From Phycisphaerales bacterium (GTDB taxonomy: Bacteria; Planctomycetota; Phycisphaerae; Phycisphaerales; UBA1924), in contig JAVJVK010000019.1 in the NCBI GenBank assembly GCA_040221175.1, forward strand, positions 124,001 through 188,000: a stretch of 64,000 nt of DNA, given 5' to 3'. A program made the position numbers and the translations under genes. Under the pieces are notes generated by a model. The model saw only the letters and a program-made list of their open reading frames with translations, made no database searches and had not been told where the DNA came from. This document shows positions 54,119-62,800 of this stretch, in pieces (the first letter of the stretch is position 1; every line of letters starts with the position of its first letter).

Positions 54119-54175
54119 CCGCCGGCCCGTTCGCCTACGCTGTTCCAGACGCACCCGACCCGGAGGCCCGCTGCC

Positions 54176-54955
54176 ATGCCCCAAGCCGACAAGTCAGCCG
54201 TCACGAGCAAGCAGATTTCCACGGCCGCCGAGGCCTTCCAGGACCTCAAGGACAAGGGCATCCTCTACGACGGCTGCACGATCCATGTTGGCGGCTTCGG
54301 CCTGTGCGGCATCCCCGAACAGCTCATCATCGCCCTCCGTGACACCGGCGTGAAGGACCTGACTTGCGTCAGCAACAACGCCGGCGTCGACGACTGGGGC
54401 CTGGGCCTGCTGCTCCAGACCCGGCAGATCAGGAAGATGGTCTCCAGCTACGTGGGCGAGAACGATACCTTCGCCAAGCAGTTCCTCAGCGGCGAGCTCG
54501 AGGTCGAGTTCAACCCGCAGGGCACGCTGGCCGAGCGCATCCGCGCGGGCGGGGCCGGCATCCCGGCGTTCTTCACCGCCACCGGCGCCGGTACGCAGAT
54601 CGCCGAGGGCAAAGAGACGCGGACGTTCATGCCCACCCCCGCCCAGGCCCGCGTGAACAAGGACGTGTTCCAGGAGCGCGAGTTCGTGATGGAGACCGGC
54701 ATCTACGCCGACCTCGCGCTGGTCAAGGCCGAGACCGCCGACCCCTTCGGCAATCTGATCTACAACAAGACCGCCCGCAACTTCAACCCCATGATGGCCA
54801 CCGCCGCGGCCTACACCATCGCCGAAGTGGACCGCGTCGTGGAGCTTGGCGAGCTCGACCCCGACCAGATCCACACGCCGGGCAGCTTCGTCGACCGTTT
54901 CATCGTCAGCAAGAGCGAGAAGCGAATCGAGCAGCGGACGACACGCGAAGGCTGA
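54176..54955 (+). CDS. scoA: 3-oxoacid CoA-transferase, subunit A
   Basis: Subunit A of succinyl-CoA:3-oxoacid (or similar) CoA-transferase has 259 residues. The CoA-binding opening GCTIHVGGFGLCGIPEQLI is at about 33-51. LTCVSNNAGVDDWGLGLLL, FNPQGTLAERIRAGGAGIPAFFTATG and the ending TPGSFVDRFIVS also match the family. The B subunit, which carries the catalytic glutamate, normally follows directly, but the next gene is a convergent ribosomal gene. Either B is elsewhere or the enzyme is incomplete. The family could also be acetate CoA-transferase. Confidence 0.93.
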   Translation: MPQADKSAVTSKQISTAAEAFQDLKDKGILYDGCTIHVGGFGLCGIPEQLIIALRDTGVKDLTCVSNNAGVDDWGLGLLLQTRQIRKMVSSYVGENDTFAKQFLSGELEVEFNPQGTLAERIRAGGAGIPAFFTATGAGTQIAEGKETRTFMPTPAQARVNKDVFQEREFVMETGIYADLALVKAETADPFGNLIYNKTARNFNPMMATAAAYTIAEVDRVVELGELDPDQIHTPGSFVDRFIVSKSEKRIEQRTTREG

Positions 54956-54978
54956 GGCTGATCAGCACAATATACGAA

Positions 54979-55012
54979 ACGCCGCGACGGGCCTTCTGGC
55001 ACGCCGCGGCGT
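54979..55012. terminator. Hairpin between scoA and rplI, possible two-way terminator
   Basis: ACGCCGCG (54979-54986) pairs with CGCGGCGT (55005-55012) across an 18-nt loop, and 55001-55012 is itself a palindrome. It lies between two convergent genes. T-runs beside it are weak on both strands, so the call is tentative. Confidence 0.45.
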
Positions 55013-55039
55013 CTGTTCATGTTGATCGCGAAGAAAGGC

Positions 55040-55624
55040 TTACTCGCCAGCGGCAGGCGCGGAGGCCTCGGTCGACTCGGCGGCCTTCTCGCTCTTCTTG
55101 CTACCCGGCTCGATGAGGTTGCCCTCGTTGTCGAACTCCATCTCCTCGCGCTCGTCTTCGTCGATCGTGCGATCGGGTTCGACGAACACCCGGATGTGGC
55201 TCTCCAGATCGTTGGCGAACTTCAGCAGCACCTCGTAGTTGTCGATGCGCTTCATCGCATAAGGCAGGCGCACCTCGCGGGGCTTGACGTCGAAGCCCAG
55301 GGTCTGCAGGGCGCTGGCGATGTCCTGCTGCGTCACAGCGCCATACAGCACGCCTTGGTCGTTGCAGGCCCGAACCATCGTGATCTCCTGGCCGTCGAGC
55401 TTCTTGGCCATGTCTTCACGATTGGCGCGAAGTGCGGCGACATCCTTCTCAGCCTCCGCCCGCTTGTCGGCCAACTGCTTGATCAACTGATCGTCGGGCT
55501 CGGTCGCCAGGCCGCGGGGCAGCAGGAAGTTGCGGGCGTACCCAGCCCGAACCTTGACCACATCCCCGACGATGCCAAGGTTATCGACGTTCTCAAAAAG
55601 CAGCAGATTCAGATCACGAGCCAT
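55040..55624 (-). CDS. rplI: Ribosomal protein bL9
   Basis: bL9 of the large subunit is 194 residues here, longer than the usual 150. The N-domain LLLFENVDNLGIVGDVVKVR is canonical, with RAGYARNFLLPRGLA next. The connecting helix is at 45-80 and the C-domain at about 85-150. The extra C-terminus (about 155-194, EEMEFDNEGNLIEPGSKKSE...ASAPAAGE) is acidic and Ala-rich. It is the last gene of the glmU-prs-rplY-pth-rpsF-ssb-rplI run. The S18 gene (rpsR), usually between ssb and rplI, is absent; the 123-bp gap is too short for it. Confidence 0.95.
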   Translation of the reverse strand: MARDLNLLLFENVDNLGIVGDVVKVRAGYARNFLLPRGLATEPDDQLIKQLADKRAEAEKDVAALRANREDMAKKLDGQEITMVRACNDQGVLYGAVTQQDIASALQTLGFDVKPREVRLPYAMKRIDNYEVLLKFANDLESHIRVFVEPDRTIDEDEREEMEFDNEGNLIEPGSKKSEKAAESTEASAPAAGE

Positions 55625-55747
55625 GGTCGCTGTCCTTTCCGCCCAAAGTCGGGCCGGGAAGTTAAGGAGCCGATCAAGCGGTGATCGGCCCCAGCGTGGG
55701 CCCCGCGGGCCGTCCGCAGGGCGAGCCGCAAGTTTAGGCGGCTTGGG

Positions 55748-56212
55748 TCAGAACGGGATGTCGTCGTCCGGGGGCACCGGGTCGCTGTCGTAGCTCCCGC
55801 CGCCGCCGTAGCTGCCGCCTCCGCCCTGATTGCCACCGCCGCCGGAGTATCCCCCGCCTCCGCCTCCGCCCCCGCCTTGGCCGCTGTCGATGAACTGGAA
55901 GCTCTCGATCACGACCTTGAGCTTGCTGCGGTTGTTCCCCTGCTGATCCTGCCATTGATCCAGCTTGAGGCGACCTTCGATGAACACCGGACGACCCTTG
56001 CGGAGGTACTGGGCCATGACCTCGGCGGTCCGTCCGAACGCATCGCAATCGACGAACGTCACTTCCTCGCGCTGCTCGCCGTCCTGCGTGCGAAACCGCC
56101 GATTCACGGCCAGCCCGATCTGGGCAACGGCCGTGTTCTTGGGCGTATGACGCAGTTCGATGTCTCGGGTCAGGTTGCCCATGAGCAACACGCGGTTGTA
56201 GCTGCCTGCCAT
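55748..56212 (-). CDS. ssb: Single-stranded DNA-binding protein
   Basis: SSB coats single-stranded DNA. The 154 residues have an OB fold at 1-110 (NRVLLMGNLTRDIELRHTP, EEVTFVDCDAFGRTAEVM, GRPVFIEGRLKLDQWQDQQG), a glycine-rich linker including nine glycines in a row, and the acidic tip PPDDDIPF, which binds partner proteins. It sits between rpsF and rplI, a conserved neighbourhood. Confidence 0.97.
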   Translation of the reverse strand: MAGSYNRVLLMGNLTRDIELRHTPKNTAVAQIGLAVNRRFRTQDGEQREEVTFVDCDAFGRTAEVMAQYLRKGRPVFIEGRLKLDQWQDQQGNNRSKLKVVIESFQFIDSGQGGGGGGGGGYSGGGGNQGGGGSYGGGGSYDSDPVPPDDDIPF

Positions 56213-56263
56213 GGCGATCCTCCCAGATGGGTTCGGCTTCGGGTTGGGCTGAGCCTAGCCGGC

Positions 56264-56803
56264 TCAGGCCTTGGCGGGCTGCTCGGCCGAGGTGTCCTGG
56301 TCGGTGGCGTTGGAATCATCGTCCTGGCCGCCCTCGCCCTCTTCCTTGGCTCCGGTGTGATCCAGCGGAGTGTCCTCGACGGGACGGCCCATCCGCACGC
56401 CGGTGTCCTTCTCTTCCTCGGCCTCGTTGGCCTTCTCGGCACGCAGCTTGGCCTCGCCCATCAGGGCGTCACGCGCGTCGGCAGCCTGCATCTCTTCGAG
56501 GGTCAGGTGGTCGGCCCTGGTCACGAGCGCGCGCATGATGGTCTCGCTCATCTGCGTGTCGCGATCGAGTTGCTGGATGTTCTGCGCCGGGGCCTCGAAG
56601 TATGTGAGGATGTACAGGCCACGCTTCTGCTTATCGATCTCGAAGGCCAGACGACGCTCGTCCCACTTGGCCATGGCAACGAGCTTCGCGCCACAACGCT
56701 CGAGCAACTCGTCGATATGCGTGATGACGGCGCCGAGATCGGCGGCGGTCGACTGGCCAATCAGGAACATGGCTTCGTAGTGATAGCTGCGCTCTGGGGG
56801 CAT
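56264..56803 (-). CDS. rpsF: Ribosomal protein bS6
   Basis: bS6 of the small subunit has about 179 residues; the core is the first 100 (YHYEAMFLIGQSTAADLGAV, WDERRLAFEIDKQKRGLYIL, YFEAPAQNIQQLDRD). A 75-residue C-terminal tail rich in Glu, Asp and Ala (AEEEKDTGVRMGRP...DDDSNATDQDT) is longer than typical. I chose ATG 56803 (MPPERSYHYE), 1 bp after the pth stop. It is followed by ssb after 51 bp. Confidence 0.95.
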   Translation of the reverse strand: MPPERSYHYEAMFLIGQSTAADLGAVITHIDELLERCGAKLVAMAKWDERRLAFEIDKQKRGLYILTYFEAPAQNIQQLDRDTQMSETIMRALVTRADHLTLEEMQAADARDALMGEAKLRAEKANEAEEEKDTGVRMGRPVEDTPLDHTGAKEEGEGGQDDDSNATDQDTSAEQPAKA

Positions 56804-56804
56804 G

Positions 56805-57539
56805 TCAGGAGTCCTTTGCCGGTTTGTGCGGCGATTGGTGACCGGCCTGGACTTCGTCGCCCGGGCCATGGGGTTGATCACTGGGGGCCTCGCTCGAGGC
56901 ATCCCCGGGACGATTCGATGTGGTGGGTTGTTCGTCGGCCTTGGGCGTCCGGCCCTTGGCCTTCTTCTCGTCGGGGGTGTTGAATCGGTTCATCGCCTCG
57001 ACGATGCCGTCCTTCACCCAGCACTCGGCCGCGTCCGCGGCGTTCGAGAGCGCGGGCTTGAGTGCGTCATTCTGCTCTTGCGTAAAACGGCCCAGCACGT
57101 AACCCACCTGGCTTGCGCCGGCAGGCTTGCTGTCCACGCCGACGCGCAGCCGCGCATAGGCATCGCCGCCACTGGCGCGGGCAACGTCGGCCAGGCCGTT
57201 GTGCCCGCCGTCACCACCCCGCGCCCGCAGGCGGATCCCACCAAGCGGCAGATTGACGTCGTCGACGATGATGAGCAGATCGCTCGCGGGCTCGAGCTTG
57301 TAGAACCGAAGGGCTTCGCCCACGGTCAATCCGCTCTTGTTCATGAAGGTCGTGGGCTTGGCAAGCATGACCTTTTCGCCGGCAATCATGCATTCCAGCG
57401 TGGCGGCGTGGAAGCGTCCACGCGCCACGGCCCCGCCGGCGTGACGCCGAGCGAGCTCGTCGAGCACCATGAACCCCGCGTTATGCCGCGTGTTCTCGTA
57501 CTCGCTTCCGGGATTGCCAAGGCCGACGATGATCTTCAT
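56805..57539 (-). CDS. pth: Peptidyl-tRNA hydrolase
   Basis: Pth releases peptides from dropped-off peptidyl-tRNA. The 244 residues begin MKIIVGLGNPGSEYENTRHNAG, with the conserved asparagine and histidine of the active site, then KPTTFMNKSGLTV and the IVDDVNLPLGGIRLRARGGDGGHNGL region. The C-terminal 50 residues (after about 185) are a disordered Pro/Gly/Ser-rich tail (TSNRPGDASSEAPSD...). The ATG at 57539 is the family start; the longer upstream frame overlaps rplY. Confidence 0.96.
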   Translation of the reverse strand: MKIIVGLGNPGSEYENTRHNAGFMVLDELARRHAGGAVARGRFHAATLECMIAGEKVMLAKPTTFMNKSGLTVGEALRFYKLEPASDLLIIVDDVNLPLGGIRLRARGGDGGHNGLADVARASGGDAYARLRVGVDSKPAGASQVGYVLGRFTQEQNDALKPALSNAADAAECWVKDGIVEAMNRFNTPDEKKAKGRTPKADEQPTTSNRPGDASSEAPSDQPHGPGDEVQAGHQSPHKPAKDS

Positions 57540-57564
57540 GCGTGTCTTGCGGCCAGACGAGGCA

Positions 57565-58221
57565 TCAGTCCTCGTCCTTCTCGCCCTCTTCCTTCTTCTC
57601 GGTGATGACTTCGGGCGAAGCGGCGGCATCCACTTCGCTGCCCTCGCTGGTCTCTTCAATCTCGGCCTTGACGAAGATGCTCACCACCCGCGTGTCGGGC
57701 GGGGTCAGCAGCTTCATCGTTTCCTTGGGCAGGGGGATCTCCCCGGCCGTGATCATCTCGTCGACGCCCAGGTTGCTGATGTCCACCTCGAGCACGTCTG
57801 GAAGGTTCGTGACCGCGCACTCAAGGTGCAACTCGGTCACCGGGTGGGTCAGCACCGCGCCGGCGGTCTTCAGGCCCTTGGCGTTGCCGACGAACTCCAG
57901 CGGAACGGTGACTTCCACACGCTCGGACAGATCCACCCGGCGGAAGTCGGCATGGATGATGTGCGTGCCGAGGTGATCGAACTGGAGGTCCTGGAGGAGC
58001 ACGAACTCGTTGTCCGCGCCCTCCATCTCCAGCACGAACACACGCTCGCCCTTGGAGAAGTGGATGTTGGCCTCGTGGGCGTCGAATTCGACCGACAGCG
58101 GGTCCTGGCCGTGGCCATAGACGATGGCCGGCAGGCCGCCGCGATCGCGCAAGCGCTTGGCGTAGCGCGAGCCCATCCGCTCACGCTTGCGGGCCGGCAG
58201 GGTTGGGGCGTCTTCATGCAT
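57565..58221 (-). CDS. rplY: Ribosomal protein bL25 (general stress protein Ctc type)
   Basis: bL25 binds 5S rRNA. The 218 residues are the long CTC/TL5 type. The N-domain covers about 1-90 (LPARKRERMGSRYAKRLRDRG, GHGQDPLSVEFD, DLQFDHLGTHIIHADFRRVD) and a TL5-like C-domain about 95-190 (VEVTVPLEFVGNAKGLKTAG, LEVDISNLGVDEMI). The tail is acidic and Lys/Glu-rich (TEKKEEGEKDED). It lies between prs and pth, the same order as in Bacillus (gcaD-prs-ctc-pth). Confidence 0.96.
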   Translation of the reverse strand: MHEDAPTLPARKRERMGSRYAKRLRDRGGLPAIVYGHGQDPLSVEFDAHEANIHFSKGERVFVLEMEGADNEFVLLQDLQFDHLGTHIIHADFRRVDLSERVEVTVPLEFVGNAKGLKTAGAVLTHPVTELHLECAVTNLPDVLEVDISNLGVDEMITAGEIPLPKETMKLLTPPDTRVVSIFVKAEIEETSEGSEVDAAASPEVITEKKEEGEKDED

Positions 58222-58266
58222 CGGAAACTCTCCTGGGCGATGCGTCGCACCGCCTGCTGTCGTGGG

Positions 58267-59247
58267 TTATCGCTTGGCGCCGGCGGCATCGCGCAGCAGC
58301 GCACTGACGGATTGATCGTGGTGAATGTTGTGGATCGCATCGCCCAGCAGCTCGCCCAGGCAGAGCTCAACGAGCTTGCCCTCCAGCCGCTTGGCCCGAT
58401 CGCTCAGGGGAATCGTGTTGGTCACGATGATCTGGCTGATGGGGCTCTCGATCAGGCGATCGATCGCAGGGCCCACCAGCACCGGGTGCGTCGCGGCGAC
58501 CATCACTTCCTTGGCGCCCTGGTCCATCACGAACCGGGCGGCCTCGCAGACGGTGCCGGCGGTGGAAATCATGTCGTCGAACATCAGCACCGTCTTGCCC
58601 TTGACGTTGCCGATCAGCGTGTCCGTCACGACCTCGCTGCCGCTGACACGCTTCTTATTGATGATCGCCAGGTCGGCCTCGAGCAGGTTCTGCATCGCTT
58701 CGGCCATCTTCACGTTGCCAACATCGGGGCTGACCAGGCACAGATCCCCCAGTCGATCGCGATGGGCCCGGAAGTAGTCCAGGAACACCGGTGTCGCCGA
58801 GAGGTGGTCGGTGGGCAGGTCGAAGAAGCCCTGGATCTGCGCCGCGTGCAGGTCGATCGCCAGCACGCGATCCGCGCCCGCTGCCGTGATGAGGTTGGCC
58901 ACCAGCTTCGCCGTGATGGGCACCCGTCCCTCGTCCTTGCGGTCCTGCCGGCCATAGCCGAAGTAGGGGATGACAAGCGTGATCCGCTTCGCCGACGCCC
59001 GCCGCAGGCAGTCGATGAAGATGAACAGCTCCATCATGTTGTCGTTCACGGGGTGGCAGGTCGAGAGGATCACGAAGCAGTCGCGACCACGCACGTCCTC
59101 GTCCAGCTTCACCAGCAGTTCGTCATCGGGGAAGGCCATCGTGCGAGCCTTCCCCAGCGGCAGGTCCAGGTGAGCGCACACGCGCTCGGCCAGCTCTTTG
59201 CTATAGCGGCCACAGAAGATCTTCAGTTGATTCGGATCGATCTTCAT
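58267..59247 (-). CDS. prs: Ribose-phosphate pyrophosphokinase
   Basis: Prs makes PRPP from ribose-5-phosphate and ATP for nucleotide, histidine and tryptophan synthesis. The 326 residues have the opening LKIFCGRYSKELAERVCAHL, FPDDELLVKLDEDVRG near 40, the catalytic region FGYGRQDRKDEGRVPITAKL near 100, and the PRPP loop TVLMFDDMISTAGTVCEAA near 215. Length is normal. Its start overlaps the GlmU-type gene by 4 bp (ATGA), so they are coupled. Confidence 0.97.
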   Translation of the reverse strand: MKIDPNQLKIFCGRYSKELAERVCAHLDLPLGKARTMAFPDDELLVKLDEDVRGRDCFVILSTCHPVNDNMMELFIFIDCLRRASAKRITLVIPYFGYGRQDRKDEGRVPITAKLVANLITAAGADRVLAIDLHAAQIQGFFDLPTDHLSATPVFLDYFRAHRDRLGDLCLVSPDVGNVKMAEAMQNLLEADLAIINKKRVSGSEVVTDTLIGNVKGKTVLMFDDMISTAGTVCEAARFVMDQGAKEVMVAATHPVLVGPAIDRLIESPISQIIVTNTIPLSDRAKRLEGKLVELCLGELLGDAIHNIHHDQSVSALLRDAAGAKR

Positions 59248-60041
59248 GCACGGGTTCCTTCCGCGGCTCCGTGCCGCTCGCGATAGATCCGATCAACCTC
59301 GGCAAGTTGTGCCGGGGTGTTGATGCTCAGTACGTCCTCAGCCGGAACGGCGTCGACGACCTCCACACGAGCTCCGCCGGCCAGCAAGAGCGCCGGCACG
59401 TCGGTCAAGTAGTACTCACCCGTCTTGGGGTTCCGCTCGACACGCCGGAGCGCTTCCATGAGCGGCCCGAGCTTGAAGCAGTAGTAGCTCGGATTGATTT
59501 CACGGATTCCCAGTTCCGCCTCGCTCGCGTTCTTCTGCTCCACGATGCGGGCGAAGCGGCCCTCGTCGTCGCGCACGATCCGTCCATAGCCGGCAGGGTC
59601 GTCGACGACCGCCGTTGCCAGAGTCGCCGCGGCGTTCACCCGGCGGTGGGTCTCCAGCAGCGTGCGGATCGTGTCTTCGCGGATTAGCGGACCATCGCCA
59701 CACAGCACGAGCACATCGGCGTCCACCGAAGCGTCTGTCAACGCCGACTCAGCCGCCAGCACGGCGTGCCCCGTGCCGAGTTGTTCGGCCTGCAGTGCGA
59801 ACCGCACCTCGCCCGCGGCGCCTTCCAGAGCCCGCTCCACGTGCTCGCGCCCGTGGCCAACGACGGCCACCACGGGTGAGCACCCCACGGCGTGGCACGC
59901 CTGGGCCACGATGGACACCATCGGACGACCACCCACCGGATGCACGACCTTGGGCAGGTCGCTGCCCATGCGCGTGCCCTTGCCGGCGGCGAGGATGATC
60001 GCGCACGGCCGGGGGCTCGAGTTGGAAGCGGTATCGCTCAC
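59244..60041 (-). CDS. UDP-N-acetylglucosamine pyrophosphorylase domain protein (GlmU N-half)
   Basis: This nucleotidyltransferase of 265 residues has the GlmU opening AIILAAGKGTRMGSDLPKVV, then QLGTGHAVLA near 88, and VLCGDGPLIREDT near 112. EINPSYYCFKLGPLMEAL and GEYYLTDVPAL near 200-215 match the uridylyltransferase part of GlmU. The C-terminal left-handed beta-helix acetyltransferase domain is missing, so acetylation of glucosamine-1-phosphate must be done by another protein. The position before prs is the same as gcaD in Bacillus, which supports the call. tRNA-Gln lies 52 bp upstream. Confidence 0.9.
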   Translation of the reverse strand: MSDTASNSSPRPCAIILAAGKGTRMGSDLPKVVHPVGGRPMVSIVAQACHAVGCSPVVAVVGHGREHVERALEGAAGEVRFALQAEQLGTGHAVLAAESALTDASVDADVLVLCGDGPLIREDTIRTLLETHRRVNAAATLATAVVDDPAGYGRIVRDDEGRFARIVEQKNASEAELGIREINPSYYCFKLGPLMEALRRVERNPKTGEYYLTDVPALLLAGGARVEVVDAVPAEDVLSINTPAQLAEVDRIYRERHGAAEGTRA

Positions 60042-60093
60042 GCGGCTCCAAACCTGGAGGCATCGACGCGGGCGAGCGGGGCACCGGGAAAAA

Positions 60094-60164
60094 CTACCCG
60101 ACCAGGATTCGAACCTGGACTTTCAGTACCAAAAACTGAAGTGCTACCATTACACCATCGGGCA
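60094..60164 (-). tRNA. tRNA-Gln (anticodon TTG)
   Basis: The cloverleaf on the minus strand has acceptor TGCCCGA with TCGGGTA (one G-T pair), D-stem GTGT/GCAC, anticodon stem TCAGT/ACTGA with loop TTTTGGT, T-arm CCAGG/CCTGG with loop TTCGAAT, and discriminator G. CCA is not encoded. A TTTTT run follows at once (60090-60094 region), which may end transcription before the GlmU-type gene. Confidence 0.96.
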
Positions 60165-60515
60165 GTGAAACGTCTGCTCGGTGCGCTCGCGGCCGGCGGT
60201 GCTCCTTGCCAGTCGTGCGAAAAGCACGATTCCCATGCCTGCAATTCACGTCCGGACCATCCGGCCGTGGCGGTGGCACGGGGCGATGCGAAGAGCCCGG
60301 GCACAGCCACCCAGACCGATCGCACGCTGGCTTCCAGAGCTGGATCCCCGGTCTGGGCTCTCACCCGCCGGCAACCCCTGCCTGCGCCTCGCCGCCGATG
60401 GCCCACATGGGCGATCCTTGGCTCATCGCAGCCGGCTCCCGTCCTGCCGCTTCGCGAGGGGGATGGTAGCACGCATCCCCACGCCCAGCCAAGGTGGTTC
60501 TATCGTTGCCTCGCC
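60165..60515. other. Gap between tRNA-Gln and the EEP-family gene
   Basis: No gene is supported in this 351-bp divergent promoter region. A perfect 6-bp hairpin TCGTGC/GCACGA with loop GAAAA lies at 60213-60229. Open frames across it are antisense shadows or N-terminal extensions without support. Confidence 0.55.
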
Positions 60516-61730
60516 ATGATCCGCCGAGCCTGCCTGATCCTCCTCGCCGCCGCCACGGCCGCCTACGCCCTCGGGCAGACGGGCGACGACGTCGAGATCC
60601 GAGTGGCCACGTTTAATATCGAAGACGTGTCCACCACGGATCTGCTGATCAATGACCAGCCACGCGTCCAGCGGATCGCCGAGGTCATCCAGCGGCTGCG
60701 GCCGACCGTCCTGCTGGTCAACGAGATCGCGTTCGACTGGCATGGTGTGCCGGGCGTCCCGGTCGACGAGCCGGAGGGGTCCAACGGTCGCCGCTTCGTC
60801 GACCATTATCTGGAAGTCAGCCAGGGGGCCGGCCTGGAACCGCTGCGGTACCGCGCGGTGATGCTGCCTTCCAACACCGGACGCCCGAGTGGCTTCGACT
60901 TGGACAACAACGGCGAGGTCGTGACAGCCTACCCACGCCCCACGCGGGCTTCGCGATCCGGAGAGGTCCCGCCGCAGTCCGAAGAAGGCAGGGCGTTCGG
61001 CAACGATTGCTGGGGCTTTGGCGCCTACCCGGGTCAATACGCCATGGCCCTGCTGGTCGACCACCGCCTCGACGTGCTGGACGAGGAGATCCGTTCGTTT
61101 CGCCTGCTCCCCTGGAGCGCGATGCCCGATGCCCGCATGCCGATCGACCAGGACGGCACGCCCTGGTACGACCAGGAGGAATGGGCGGCGATGCGGCTCA
61201 GCTCGAAGAGCCATTGGGACATCCCCGTGAAGCTGCCCAACGGCACCGTCGTGCACTTCCTCTGCAGCCACCCCACGCCGCCCGCCTTTGATGGCTCAGA
61301 ACAACGCAACAAGGCCCGCAACCACGACGAAATCCGATTCTGGGATGACTACCTGGACAACCGCGGATGGATCGCCTCGGACGATGGTGAAACCGGCGGG
61401 CTTGCGCGCGGCGAGCTGTTCGTAATCCTGGGAGACCTCAACGCCGATCCGACGAAGGGCAGCGACGTCGGCGAAGCCATAGATCGTCTCCTGAAGCACC
61501 CGCGCGTGCAGCGACTGAAACCCCCGCGTCATGACGAGCCCGTTCCGGACCTGGAGCCGACCGATACCGCACGATTCGGGCTGCGGGTCGACTACGTGCT
61601 TCCCAGCAAGGGCATGGAGGTTCTCCGCTCTGGCATCTGGACCACCCCGCCCGCGGAGCGGCTGGGCAGTCGAGGCTTCCCGAGCGACCACTTCCCGGTG
61701 TGGGCCGAGATCTCGGTGCCGGGCTGGTGA
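60516..61730 (+). CDS. Secreted endonuclease/exonuclease/phosphatase-family protein
   Basis: The 404-residue protein starts at ATG 60516 with a signal peptide (ACLILLAAATAAYALGQ). The EEP fold is shown by IRVATFNIEDVS near 30, the metal-binding VLLVNEIAFDW near 68, FLCSHPTPPAFDGSE near 250, the catalytic VILGDLNADPTKGSD near 305, and SDHFPVWAEISV at the end. The substrate is unknown; secreted members cut nucleic acids or dephosphorylate sugars and lipids. It is followed by ctaB after 98 bp. Confidence 0.9.
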   Translation: MIRRACLILLAAATAAYALGQTGDDVEIRVATFNIEDVSTTDLLINDQPRVQRIAEVIQRLRPTVLLVNEIAFDWHGVPGVPVDEPEGSNGRRFVDHYLEVSQGAGLEPLRYRAVMLPSNTGRPSGFDLDNNGEVVTAYPRPTRASRSGEVPPQSEEGRAFGNDCWGFGAYPGQYAMALLVDHRLDVLDEEIRSFRLLPWSAMPDARMPIDQDGTPWYDQEEWAAMRLSSKSHWDIPVKLPNGTVVHFLCSHPTPPAFDGSEQRNKARNHDEIRFWDDYLDNRGWIASDDGETGGLARGELFVILGDLNADPTKGSDVGEAIDRLLKHPRVQRLKPPRHDEPVPDLEPTDTARFGLRVDYVLPSKGMEVLRSGIWTTPPAERLGSRGFPSDHFPVWAEISVPGW

Positions 61731-61828
61731 CGCCCGCAAAACCGCCATGCGAGGTGGACTCTTTTCGGCCAGACCGCAAAGATTCCGGTGAGGCAGCAGT
61801 TTCTGCCCTCCCTTCCCCGGAGTCCCCA

Positions 61829-62800
61829 GTGCAGACGACCCGCATGCAGCCCCAGGTCGCGTCGGTGGCATTGACGCCGGCGGACGCCCGAAGCGCCAGC
61901 CTGGCGGCGCTGTACGAGACGACCAAGCCCCGCATCACGCGATTGGTGACCATCACCAGCGCCCTGGGCTTCGGGCTGGGCGCGCTGTCGTATCGCCCTG
62001 CCACTGCAGAGCTGGTCATGGGGTTCGTGGCCGCCATCTTCGGGGCCGGGCTGGCCGCGGCCGGCGCCAACACGCTCAATCAATGGATGGAGCGAACCCG
62101 CGACGCCCGGATGGCCCGGACGAGCAATCGTCCCCTGCCAACCAGCCGGGTGACGCCGCGGGCGGTGCTGCTGTTCGGCATCGAACTGTGCGCGCTCGGC
62201 GTCGCCCTGGCCTGGGCCCTGGCCGGCATTGCCCCGGCCGCGCTGATCGCCGCCACGGTGCTCAGCTACCTCTTTGTATACACGCCCAGCAAGCCCGGGC
62301 TCTGGAGCAGCACGTGGATTGGCGCCGTGCCTGGCGCGCTTCCGCCGGTGATTGGCTGGGCATGCGCCGGAGGTACGTGGGCGTCGCTGGCCGAGATCGG
62401 CCCCTGGGCGCTGTTCACCATCATGTTCGTCTGGCAGATCCCGCACTTCCTGGCGATCGCGTGGATGTACAAGGACGACTACGCCGCCGGCGGCTACAGC
62501 GTGCTGCCCGTGGTCGATCGCAGCGGCCGGTGGACGTGGGCCATGATGGTCCTCTGGGCGGCAATCCTGCTTCCGGTCACCATCCTTCCGCCCATGGTCA
62601 TGGACGTGACGCCGGGCTTCGTCGCGGTGCCCGTTGGCGCGGTCGCGGGCGTGTGGTTCCTGCTCTTGACTATCCGGGTCGCCAGGACACGAACGCGCGC
62701 CGATGCGCGGCGGGTGCTGATCGGTTCGGTCATCTACCTGCCCATCCTCCTGGCTGCCTTGGTGGTCGATGCGGGTCTGGGGGCCGCGCTGGGGTGGTAG
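61829..62800 (+). CDS. ctaB: Protohaem IX farnesyltransferase (haem o synthase)
   Basis: CtaB adds a farnesyl tail to haem b, making haem o for terminal oxidases. The 323 residues form nine membrane helices. The family motif is present but varied: AGANTLNQWMERTRDARMAR followed by TSNRPLP, where the usual second acidic position reads E. A second motif is PHFLAIAWMYKDDYAAGGY near 210. I chose GTG 61829, with GGAG 7 bp upstream; ATG 61844 is close behind. It overlaps the start of the ABC ATPase gene by 7 bp. No oxidase genes are in the window. Confidence 0.95.
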   Translation: MQTTRMQPQVASVALTPADARSASLAALYETTKPRITRLVTITSALGFGLGALSYRPATAELVMGFVAAIFGAGLAAAGANTLNQWMERTRDARMARTSNRPLPTSRVTPRAVLLFGIELCALGVALAWALAGIAPAALIAATVLSYLFVYTPSKPGLWSSTWIGAVPGALPPVIGWACAGGTWASLAEIGPWALFTIMFVWQIPHFLAIAWMYKDDYAAGGYSVLPVVDRSGRWTWAMMVLWAAILLPVTILPPMVMDVTPGFVAVPVGAVAGVWFLLLTIRVARTRTRADARRVLIGSVIYLPILLAALVVDAGLGAALGW

